Shown: piece after piece, positions 1 to 9,530 of the stretch | Layout: every line of letters starts with the position of its first letter | Numbering within the stretch: the first letter of the stretch is position 1 | Assembly: GCA_019022495.1 (NCBI GenBank) | Contig: JAFEKR010000022.1 | Coordinates: forward strand, 558,001 to 622,000 | Length of the DNA stretch: 64,000 nucleotides | Source of the DNA: Epichloe hybrida | Lineage: Eukaryota > Ascomycota > Sordariomycetes > Hypocreales > Clavicipitaceae | Reading direction: 5' to 3' | Position numbers and translations under genes: made by a program | Notes under the pieces: generated by a model | The model's database searches: none | The model's input: the letters and a program-made list of their open reading frames with translations, nothing else | Told to the model about the DNA's origin: nothing

Positions 1-599
1 ATTTTATCTATATTAGTGATTAAGAAGAGGAAGGGGGTAGCTATATTAAGGATATAGAATTTAAGCTCTCTAAGTTCTGTAGGCATATAAAGGATTTCTT
101 TTATAACTACTAATCTAGCGCTAAATATAATAATTTAGGGTTTGTAAGGGGTTACCTTTAATAAAGGTATTAATCTTAATAGAGCCTTTACTTATGCTTC
201 TCCTATAATTAACTTTCCTATAGCGCTAGTATTAGGTATAATCCCTCTAAAGACCTCTTTAGAATAACGTTCTTTAGAGATATAGTAAATTAAGCCTTTA
301 TTACACTCTTATAGCTTATAAAGCTCTTACCTAAGGAATACGTGTTAGAAGGCTTAATTGTTTAGGGTTATAAGAATATTAATATTAGTAGTATTATAGT
401 TAGTCTATAATCTAGAGTAGAAGAATTATATAATGCTTAGGTGTGCTATTAATAGTAGCTCCTCTATATTATTATTATTATCTTTAGCTTCTATATAGGC
501 TAAAAGATATAATTCCTAATTCTAACCTAAGCCTTTATTAGGCTTATTATTATCCTACCCTTTATAGGAGGTAAGAAATACCTAGAATCTCTTCTCTAA

Positions 600-2560
600 A
601 GGGGGTGTATAATGTGTTTTACTAGCTTACTAGCAGTCCTTTTCCTTTTAACATTCTTTAGCGGAGTAATTAGAGGACTAGTAGCTACTCTTGCCGCACA
701 TAAAGTAATACTTAGTGCTTAGCCTAGGGCTTTGCCTGTAATAGCTTCCTCTACTACGGGATTATTATCTATACTAACGATTAGTAAATATAGCCTTTAG
801 AGAGTCTCCTTATTAGTACTAAAGGTATTAGGAGAACTTCTTATTTAATTCCGTAATAGTGATTACCTTACGGAGGTCTTTAGTAAGACTTTTAAAGCCT
901 GTAGAGTGCATATATTCCACTATCTAACATTTAGGCACACTAGCTATAGCATTTAAGGCTTACTTATAGAGTTTAGTATTTACTATCTTAGTAGGGTATA
1001 GGCCTTTATGAATCTTCTTAAGGGTTAATAATATAATCTTAAGGCACTTAAGCTTACTTTTATTAGGATTCTTCTTAATTATACTCTTTAGTGTTATACT
1101 ACTTTACTTATAGTAGTAGAATTACTAGTTACTTTCTATCTTAAAGCGCTAATAAATATAAGTAATTATCTCTTTATAGGAATAGTTATTCCTAAAGAGG
1201 TAATTAAGGTAGTATTACTTAGTATTACCTATTAATATAATAGGGAAAGCCTTCTAATAATACGTTTAAGGAAGGTTAATTCTATTATACTTATTTTTAA
1301 AGAGCGTAATCTTTAGCATTAAGAAGTTATATAGCTTTTTACTATAGCAGTCGCTATCCTTATATATCTTTATAAGCTCTGAGATCTTCTTTATAATCTA
1401 ATCTTCGGAGGGGAATTGCTATAAAGGCATAATTTGTTATAAATAATAGTCTACTAGTTATTCTTAATAATAATTATCTAGATAGAGCTATTAATATAAT
1501 AGGGATTATCACAGGGGTTCTTATAAGGGTTTAAGTAATCTCTAGGGTTAGGGAAGGTTAATTTCTAGGGTAAGTTATTAGGGCTATTAATATTAAGGTT
1601 CTAGGGGTTTGGAAGATTATGGTCTTTCTTATAATCTTTCCTATAACTAAAGGGGCATTAAGGTTTAATAAAGCACTTCCTTAAGTAATACTAGGATTAA
1701 ATATCCTAGGCCTTACCTAATAAGGACGCCGTGATCTTGTAAAGAATTATATAATTCTCTAATAATATCCTTAGATGCCCTTTTAAAGGTGTCTTTAGAC
1801 TAGCCTTTAAAGTCTTCTTAGAATAATTCCTATAGGTTATTATCTCTCTAACCTTAATGCTTACTAAGGTTAATAAATCTTATAATCTAGTTATTAAGCT
1901 TAAGCTATATAGTAGTCTCTGGATCTAGCTTAACGGATTCTTTCTAATCACTAGAGAAGTTATAAGTAAGCTATTAAAGGCGTGAGGGTAACTCATGCTC
2001 TTAGGGTCTTTTAGGGGTAATAGTTAGAGTCTTACTATCACTAGTAGCCTTTACTCTTATAGAAGGTCTAGATTCCTTTACTATCTTTATCTATAAAAGG
2101 AACATTGCTAATTTGTTGTTTTTACTACTAATTAAGCTCCTATGTTTACCTATTACTGTTGTAAGGTTCTTCTTTTGCATTTTAGGAGCGTTATCGCTCT
2201 AATAAAATTAGAAGATCGCGAAAACAAGATAAATAGAAGAAAAAAAACAGTAGAAGTAGCAAAAGTAGTAATAAGAATAAATTAATAGAGATAAAGAAAG
2301 CAATATAAGTTCCAAAAGTAACTAGAAAGTAATAGGAAAAGTAATAAAGGAATAATAGGAATTACTACTTCCTATTTTTTGTGAAAAGAAGGGAAGGAGG
2401 TAATCTTTCTTTCTTACTAACAGGTATAGGGCAAATAGTACTAATAATAAAGGGGGCAAAAAACAAGCAGTAAATGCTTATAGGGAGAGATTAAAGATCT
2501 ATTAGATAAAGGGAATATTTATAAAGAAGTTGTAGATGTGTTAGCTAGCTTGGCTAAGGT
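600..2560 (-). pseudogene. Cop1-E gag remnant
   Basis: This is the degraded capsid (Gag) region of copy E on the minus strand. The clearest landmark is a CCHC zinc knuckle near 670-710, where the reverse complement reads roughly ...CGKSS; in other Cop1 copies the same place reads CFICGKSS. The first Cys codon has become Tyr-like, and in-frame TAA/TAG codons replace Gln and Trp. Gag of copia elements packages element RNA into cytoplasmic particles, and the zinc knuckle binds RNA. No open frame of useful length remains, so no product is expected. The exact start codon cannot be fixed from this sequence. Confidence 0.65.
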
Positions 2561-2903
2561 TGTTTAACGTTGGGTTTGAAATAAATGCCTTGCGGCAATA
2601 GATTTAGTTAGTTAGTTAGTTTTCTTATAATGGACGATAAAATTAATAATTAATAACAATATCCTAGATAGATATAATAAAGTTATATCCCTAAGCCTAA
2701 GGGTTAATAAATTAATTCCTTAGAAGCCTAATAAGCCTATAACTAGGATTCTAGTCTCTTCCTTTAGTATACTTATATAGTTATGCCTCTCTACTATAAT
2801 AACCGTTATAGCATAATAAGGGGTAGTGGTAGTGGTGTCTATAGAAATGTCTCTTCTTGTAATACCTAGCTTATCTGTAGTTGTAAAGTTAACCACTGAT
2901 TAG

Positions 2904-3135
2904 TGTTAGATGCACCAAGGTCCTGCGTAGGTAATAAATCCCGTATGATTAAAGTCGATGATAGTTAGTTAGCTAGGAAAGAGGGAGAAGAGAGGGAAAG
3001 TCTAGATCCGTATGTGGGGCACAAAAGGGGGTGGCGAATTGATGCAGCCAATCATATCGCGTGCATCGCGCCGGACCCACAATTAGTCTAGTCTTTGGCC
3101 ACGATTGAACCGATGAAGATCCGAAGGAATCAACA
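2904..3135 (-). repeat. Cop1-E 5' LTR
   Basis: Read on the minus strand the repeat starts TGTTGATTCC and ends with ACA, like the other Cop1 LTRs (256-257 bp). It is only 232 bp because about 20 bp between the 'acgga' and 'tctagac' motifs are missing, a likely slippage deletion. It retains CpG-rich segments such as the gatgcacgcgatatgattgg motif, so it shows the least mutated version of this LTR in the window. Confidence 0.92.
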
Positions 3136-3155
3136 TATATATAAGCTATTATAAG
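3136..3155. repeat. Left remnant of a 10-bp tandem repeat
   Basis: This short piece contains agctattataag, the same decamer unit found in about six and a half copies at 3565-3630. The two parts were one array before the MITE at 3156-3564 inserted. Confidence 0.6.
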
Positions 3156-3564
3156 CAGAGCTTTGTACTACACTACATCTTGTAGTTTTTTTTTTTCTAA
3201 CAAATAATTCATATCTAATCTTAGAAAATATATAGAGATATAAAACTTTGATTTTTAAATAGATAACTTTAAAACTACAGTGTAGTTATATACAAAGGTG
3301 GGTCTAAAAGTGGTCCTTAGGCCACAAATTGGAAAAACTACATTTTACTACATTTTAGTACTAAAAAAGTACTACAAATGTAGTATTTGTGATTTGTGGA
3401 GCGAGGGCCCACTTTTAGACCCACCTATATATATAGTATTTTTCTAGGAAATTTCCTCTATAAGATCACGTGATTTTTAGGATAATAACTTTAATTATAA
3501 GCTAGATATAAAAATAAATAGAAATACTACAAGAAATACTACACTACACGAGTGCAAAGCTCTG
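3156..3564. mobile_element. hAT-like MITE, 409 bp
   Basis: This is a non-coding element with terminal inverted repeats. The left end reads CAGAGCTTTGtACTACACTAC and the reverse complement of the right end reads CAGAGCTTTGcACT followed by tGTAGTGTAG. An 8-bp direct repeat, attataag, flanks it at 3148-3155 and 3565-3572. A CAGAGC terminus and an 8-bp target duplication are typical of the hAT superfamily. The duplication lies in a decamer array, so it could be fortuitous. The element contains a second, longer foldback at 3297-3425. There is no transposase; it would need one in trans. It shows little C-to-T damage compared with the surrounding sequence. Confidence 0.7.
3297..3425. repeat. Internal foldback of the MITE
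   Basis: The left arm starts ggtgggtctaaaagtgg (3297-3313) and the right arm is its exact reverse complement (3409-3425). The inner sequence also pairs: ccacaaat and actacattt...gtac on the left match gtac...aaatgtagt and atttgtgg on the right, leaving a small A-rich loop near 3361. It may be a second miniature element nested in the MITE; the flanks (tatatacaaa and tatatatata) are too simple to call a target duplication. Confidence 0.75.
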
Positions 3565-3630
3565 ATTATAAGCTATTATAAGCTATTATAAGCTATTATA
3601 AGCTATTATAAGCTATTATAAGCTATTATA
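3565..3630. repeat. Decamer tandem array (agctattata)n
   Basis: There are six perfect consecutive copies of agctattata (3571-3630) preceded by a partial copy. It is a plain short tandem repeat without spacers, not a CRISPR array. Confidence 0.95.
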
Positions 3631-3785
3631 TTAACTATATATACCTTATAATTAAGGAATTTACTTAAAACTAAAAAAAAAGAAAAAAAAATACAAAACA
3701 ATACAAATAATACATGTATTGTATTGTATTGTAAAATTTTGGATGTATTGTATTGCAATGCTCTGCTTAGTAGTATATTATTCTT
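3631..3785. other. A-rich stretch, palindrome and lone hAT-like end
   Basis: This stretch holds an A-run near 3671-3690, then an imperfect palindrome centred on 3714/3715 (caatacaaataatacatg against catgtattgtattgtattg). It ends with ttgcaatgctctg, whose reverse complement starts CAGAGCATTGCAA. That resembles the MITE terminus at 3156 and may be one end of a second, rearranged hAT-type element. I find no partner end or 8-bp duplication for it. No coding sequence is visible. Confidence 0.45.
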
Positions 3786-3963
3786 AAGTCCTAAATATTC
3801 TCTATTATACAGGAGGAAGGGATAAGCTAATTATCCTAGACTAATTACTTACCTTAATTAAGAGTTATACTCTTTATAACTTTATTTAAAGGTTTATTTA
3901 GGGATTATATAATAAACTATTAATATAGAAAGCTATTAGTTAGAATATCCTAGCTACTAATAG
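3766..3963 (+). pseudogene. Gyp1 gag fragment (left piece)
   Basis: This is the upstream remnant of the Gyp1 element. Joined to 19592 after removing Gyp2 and one copy of the aatag duplication, it gives a continuous gag-like translation with Gln at TAA/TAG codons. The stretch before it is not gypsy-like, so the 5' LTR, leader and most of the Gag N-terminus are lost, displaced or outside the window. Confidence 0.55.
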
Positions 3964-4230
3964 TGTCACGGCTGTGGTGGGAGAGATACAAACGGAGTAA
4001 AGGCTAAGACTCTTAATTATAGCTAGAGAGCTACTACTTAGGGGTAAGTGCATAAAGGTCTTAAACTCTAACCTCCTATAACTCTTATAGGTAGTCCTTA
4101 TTTAAATACCCTACTATATATATATAGCTACCTAGTAGCTACTTAGTTATCTATATAATCTAGGGCTTATCTAAGGGCTTTATTATATAACTATCCTATC
4201 CATAACTCCCTAGCCTCTATACCCCTAATA
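3964..4230 (-). repeat. Gyp2 3' LTR (267 bp)
   Basis: On the plus strand it starts tgtcacggctgtgg and ends cccctaata, against tattatagctatag and cccctaaca in the other copy. The differences are C/T and G/A transitions. Confidence 0.92.
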
Positions 4231-4242
4231 TACTACCCCCCT

Positions 4243-7200
4243 AATATATAATTATTCTTAATTATAAAAAGCTACTTAGCTAGTGTGTGTTTACTACGTA
4301 TAACCTATAGTAATATTTATATTACTAGCTATACTATTAGTATATAGTGTTATATTTGCTTTAAATAGTAAGATAAATATTATAAGGATCTAGGCAGCCC
4401 TTCTTATAACTACTAGATTATAGGTACCTATATACTTACTACTTTATTACCTCTAATATATATACCTCTATCTAATAAGTTATTAGCACTAAGTAAGTAA
4501 ACTACTAGTATTAAGTTTTATAATTAAGTTAAATAGATAAGGTAATATATGCTATTTAAAATAAATAACTTCTTATTTAATATTAGGGATATTATATTAA
4601 TCTTGCTAGGAGTTTATAGCTAGTATGTGTATTTACTAGTAGTAGCTATAACTATAAATATTATAATTCCTAGATTAGCTATATATAGTATATAGATTAC
4701 TTAGGGGTCTAGGGCTAATATAAAAAAGGCTTACTTTCCCTTACTTCTATATACTTTTTCTTCTTTTTATATTCTCCCTTAGTATTATAAGTTACCCTTA
4801 CTTATAAGCTAGTAGCTTTATAGCTTCTTTTATAGTAATTACTAATATCCTATAGTATTACTTTATTATCTATATTTATCCTTATCTAAAATATCTAAAT
4901 CTTCTTTAACACTAAAATATTAGTTTCTTACCTTTTACTTATAATTTTCCTTAAAGTATATTACTACTAACTTACTAGTAGTTAATAATATCTTTAATAT
5001 AAGTAACTACTTTACTACTACTACCTTTCTCTAGTATAAAGACTCCTATAATATCCCTTATAAAGTCTCTTAGTAAGAAATATTTAGCTTCTAAAATTTC
5101 TATATAAGTATAATATCTATATCCCCCTAATGCTTACCTTACTAACTTATAGCTAGTAATACTAGTAAAATAAAAATTCCTTATATATACTATATATAGT
5201 AGGTAGTAATATAAGTAATTACTCCTAAAGATAGTAATAGTATAAAGCTATAATATCTTATAAAGGGTAAATCTATCCTAATAAAGTATACTAATTCCTT
5301 AAGTATAACTTTACTACTATCTTACTATAGGTTATTACTAACTTATATAAGTAACTTAATAAAATATATATATTATTTACAAAATAATAAAGACTATTCT
5401 AGGGTATATCCTCCCTTTTCTTACTACTAGTGTATATACTAATATACTACTAGTATCTTACTTAGTTTACTTAGTTATACTATATACTCTTTAAGCGTAT
5501 TAATACTTATAGTAATTCTAATAATAATCTATACTTTCTTAATAATATATATATCCCTTATTTCTATAACTTAGTTACTACTAATATACTACTAGTATCT
5601 AATATATATAAAGTATAAACTTTATAATACACTTCTATTTACTAAAAATACTAATAAGCGTAGTTAGGTAAGATAAGTATAGCTTATAGTAAAAGTTATA
5701 TGTAAGGCTAACGCTAATAAATAAGTTACTATGTTACTACTTAGTAACACTATTAATCTAGAAGTCTAGATTAATATTTCTAATAGCTTATATTTTATTA
5801 TATAAAACCTTCTATTTATATATACTCCCTATACTCTAGCTTATAGCTTTACTAACTTACTAGTAGCTTATTACTAATATATTTATACTTCCTACTTATA
5901 TTAGGCTACTAAACCTTCCTAGTAAGCTTTATATATATATATATAAAGAGGGGGATTTTTCTAATAATAAGGATAAATTCTTCGCCCCTATTAGCACTAG
6001 TAAGACTACTAGTAGCTAGGCGCCTAATATATTAATAAAGCAATTAGTGTAAAGTAGCTATAAGTTAGGTTATCTAAGAAATTATCTAGATTTTTTTATA
6101 TATTACTACTACTATCTAAACTCTATTAAATACACCTCTATATTTATAAACTAGCTACTTAGTTACTACTTATAATCCTTACTAATATTTATTATAATAA
6201 AATCTCTTTTCTTGACCTAAGAATTCTTTAAAGTATTATAGCCCTTTTACTTAACTAGGTATTTCTAATATCTTCTATTATAATAATATAATATAATTCT
6301 CTTAACTTTAAACTCCTACTTATTATCTATAACATTCTCTTATAGTAAGGACATATCTTCTATACTAGATAAGTCCCTTATAAATAGTTTAAGGTTAGTA
6401 ATATTAAAAATATTATATAGATATATCCTAGGTAGTAGCCTTAACTAATATATAAGTCTATAGGTACTAATTACCTTTTTAATTTTATAAGGGCCTAGGT
6501 ACTTTATACTTAGCTTCCTACTAGGTTACTATAAGTTAATATTCTTTATAAATAATAAAATATAGTTACCTATATTAAACTTTATTAGAGTCCGCTTCTT
6601 ATTATAGTACTTTATATACTAGACCTATAAGTTACTTAGAAGCTACTTAATTACTATATGTCTATCTCTTAGTGTAATAGTATAAATCTTTACCTAGTTA
6701 TTTATAATAGGAATATCTATAACTACTTACTATAGTCCCCTAGGGTTATAGCCTTATAGTGCCTTAGCTAGGGTATAGCTATAAGTTAAATAAATACTTA
6801 TATTATACGCAAACTATACTATTAAAAGATTATTAGCCTAATTAATTTAGTTAAAGTAAGTAAAGGCTCTTAAATAATACTCTAAAACTTAGTTTAGATA
6901 TTCTATCTAACCATTTATTTATAAGTAAAATATAGTGCTTAGTTACTACTTAGTTATAATAAGATAGTAAAAGGTTATCTAAAACCTGCTAGTAAAAGTT
7001 AAACTATAGTCTATAATAATACCCTCTAAAGCACTATAATCCCTAAAAACATATTCTAAGAATATAGTAGCTAACCTATTACTAGTTATACACGTGAAAA
7101 TAGGGATATAAATACTATATTTTATAAAATAGTCTATAATAACTAAGATTACATTATAGGTCTAGTTTACATCTTTTATAGGCGGTAGCCTTATAATAAA

Positions 7201-7487
7201 GTCTATTAATAATTCTTAAAAAAGCTAATTAGGCACTAGTAGTACTACTAGCTTACTATAAGGTTTATAGTGCCTTAGCTTTAAAGTTTAATAGCTTATA
7301 TAAGTTTACATATATAACTTAGTATTTTTCTTTATTAATAGCTAGTAATACTAGTTTATAATTTAGTAAAGGGTCCTGCTAACTCCCTAGTAGCTTACTA
7401 CTAGGTTATTATAAGTAAGCATTAGAACTTCCTTCCTTATACTTACTAGAATAAAAACTCTATTCTTAAATATTAATAGCTTAGAGA
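4243..7487 (-). pseudogene. Gyp2 integrase and 3' region remnant
   Basis: This is the degraded integrase part of the Gyp2 polyprotein. On the minus strand, codons around 7150-7250 read like ..LLIDFIIRLPP.. followed by ..YNVILVIIDYFIKYSIYIP.., the integrase core around its first catalytic Asp. That Asp codon is still GAC (plus-strand gtc at 7201-7203). A second Asp-like codon lies at 7009-7011 in a ..LEGIIVDY.. context. Integrase inserts element cDNA into the chromosome. TAA/TAG codons interrupt it throughout. From about 5500 down to 4243 I recognise no domain; this is the element's 3' region, ending at the polypurine tract. Gyp3 inserted just upstream of this segment. Confidence 0.75.
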
Positions 7488-7492
7488 GCCTA

Positions 7493-7711
7493 TGTTATAG
7501 ACTGGCCCCTAGGCAGCTGCAATAGGGCATCAATATGGTATTAAGAGACTTAGGGAAGAGAAGGGAAAGGAGAAGAGGCTATCCCTAGTAATACCCCTTA
7601 TACCCCCTTAGCTCCTTATATAAGCCCCCCTTTCCTTACCTTACCTAATCCTGCTTACCCCTACCCTTCTTACTATATAGAAAATGCTTAGGCAAAGCCT
7701 AAGCCCTTACA
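7493..7711 (-). repeat. Gyp3 3' LTR (219 bp)
   Basis: It starts tgttatagactgg and ends cccttaca on the plus strand. A hairpin, gcttaggc-aaa-gcctaagc, lies at 7686-7704. Compared with the other copy the differences are transitions. Confidence 0.94.
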
Positions 7712-9530
7712 TATACCCTTACTTAGTCTTATTAAGCCTATCCCTTTATTATGGCGTGCCCTATTATGCCATTAGTGAATAAGGCAAATCACTCCTACCT
7801 TCGCTACTAACTTTCCATGAATTATCTAGTAAGCATTTAATTACATTTAATCCTATTCCCTACTTGTTGCTATTAGGTGCGTAACACCCGCGTCCCGCTA
7901 GCTTATTGTGCTATTATTATGCGCGTAACACGTTTACCTTGCTAACTTATTATTATTATAACATCTAGCCCCTACCCCCACTAGTTCGTAATTTATCTAA
8001 TAAGGATATATAATATATTTACCCCGCTAACCTATTATTTTATTATAGTCTCTAACCCTACCCCTACTAGTTCGTTAATTGCCTAATATAGGTACTAAAC
8101 CATATATAAATATCCTACTTAGTTCCTTATTATATCTTACCTTCCCTTATATAATACCATCTATCTATTATTACAGTTCTATTATACCTTCCCCTTCTTT
8201 TATTAGTCCCTGCTTCTTAGATAATTACTCCCTTATTAGATATACCTTATAATCTATCTAACTCTCCTCTATCTCTAGCTACTCCTATAATGCCCTTATC
8301 CTATTCTATTAGTAAGTTCCTTATAAAAAGCAACTCTAATAATAAACAATATGCCACCCCCTAATCTATCTAGCGCCCTTGTAGGCTGTATGTAAAATAG
8401 GCCCTTACTACTGGCATACTAGAATACTACCTACCTAAGTCTAGGGAATCCTATCCTCTATGTTAGAGGTAATATCTTACCTATATTTAGCATACTAGGC
8501 TCTTATTTACTAACCTATATCTCTATTACGCATTAAAGGATATTAAGGTAAAGATTGCTATAGATATATATATTATTAAACCTAAAGTCCTAAAGACTAA
8601 GGAAATAAAAAAGAAAATACCTATCCTATCTTAAAGGTATTACTACCTTATTAATTAGTAAAACTCCCTCCTTACCTAGGCTTAGTTTAACCTAGCTCCT
8701 ATTTAGTTAGCCCTTAGGGCGTCCCTAGTTATAAATGCTACTATAATAAATACAACTAGTCTTAATATCGCCCCTTTTGTTAGCGCTAGCCCTTTAGGTA
8801 GTTATAGTATAGCTTAATCCATGTAATAAGTTATAGGCATTTTATTCTAATAGAACTAATAAGTTATAGGCAGGCTAAGCATAATATATACAGAGATACG
8901 TAATTAGTTTACCGCGCTCCTCTAAGCTTTATTACCTTATCACTAAGATAAGATCTATTAACATTCTTAGATCACTAGGTTAAGTAACGAATCTCCTTTG
9001 CGTTGCTACTAGCATCATTTACGCTATCCTTCCGTATTAGGTTTAACTTACAATTATGTTCCTAGGTTATTAGGAGCTAGCTATCCTCTAGCTAGAAATA
9101 ATACGCCTCCTCCTCCTAGCTATCCTCCTCCTATATACTATCCTCTTACTAAGTCTCTTATTATACCCCCTCCTACTTATACTCCCTATACTAACCTTAC
9201 CTATACTATCCTAGTTCTAGGTTATGCCTAACGTAAACTAGATAGATAACTTATTATACTATACCTATTACCTAGTAAAGAAGGTACTATAGCTATAGTA
9301 GTAGTAGTATAACTTTAGCTAGAGGTAGCGCCCTCCTATTTATCTTCTCCTAGTAATTAGGGTAATAACTTACTAAATAAGTATTCTTATTAAGTAGTAG
9401 TAAAATATAGTAAGTAAGCGTCTAGGGTGCTTATAGGAGTCTTTATAGCTATATAAGTTTTCTAAAATTAATTTAGTCTATTATTAGTTTATATATTACC
9501 CTATTTTACCTTAAATTCATTAAGTGCTTA
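7712..9530 (-). other. Gyp3 region between chromodomain and 3' LTR
   Basis: About 1.8 kb beyond the end of the polyprotein. It contains an imperfect tandem duplication: a block at 7931-7994 (taccttgctaac...actagttcg) recurs at 8039-8101, with a partial third copy from about 7893. On the plus strand one frame from about 8220 to 9228 is free of TGA and reads as a Pro/Gln-rich protein, including a PPPPSYPPP stretch near 9112-9140. TAA/TAG occur in it about as often as expected by chance in this composition, so I do not call it a gene. Confidence 0.5.

Larger units (their letters stand above)
1..3135 (-). mobile_element. Cop1 copia retrotransposon, copy E, 5' part only
   Basis: This is the upstream part of a Ty1/copia element read on the minus strand and cut by the left edge of the window. 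It aligns throughout, in reverse complement, with the first part of the Cop1 copies that start at 25135, 39800 and 56167. It covers the 5' LTR, the leader, the gag region and the start of the protease/integrase region. The match runs as far as the stretch equivalent to about 35760 in copy A. Reverse transcriptase and RNase H would lie outside the window. The five bases beyond the LTR (3136-3140, tatat) are a possible target duplication, but the other end is not visible. This LTR is less mutated than the others and keeps many CpG sites. Confidence 0.9.

Noticed and set aside
3565..3630. Regular short repeats, CRISPR-like at first sight
   Set aside because: Head-to-tail decamers with no spacers in a eukaryotic context.
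3156..3765. One 610-bp hAT element from the first CAGAGC to the last GCTCTG
   Set aside because: The flanks (attataag and cttagtag) do not match, while 3156-3564 alone has a perfect 8-bp duplication and matching inverted repeats.
4380..5100. Long plus-strand frame without TGA in the Gyp2 3' region
   Set aside because: TAA/TAG frequency is at the level expected for this composition, and TGA is depleted by RIP itself, so absence of TGA is not evidence for coding.
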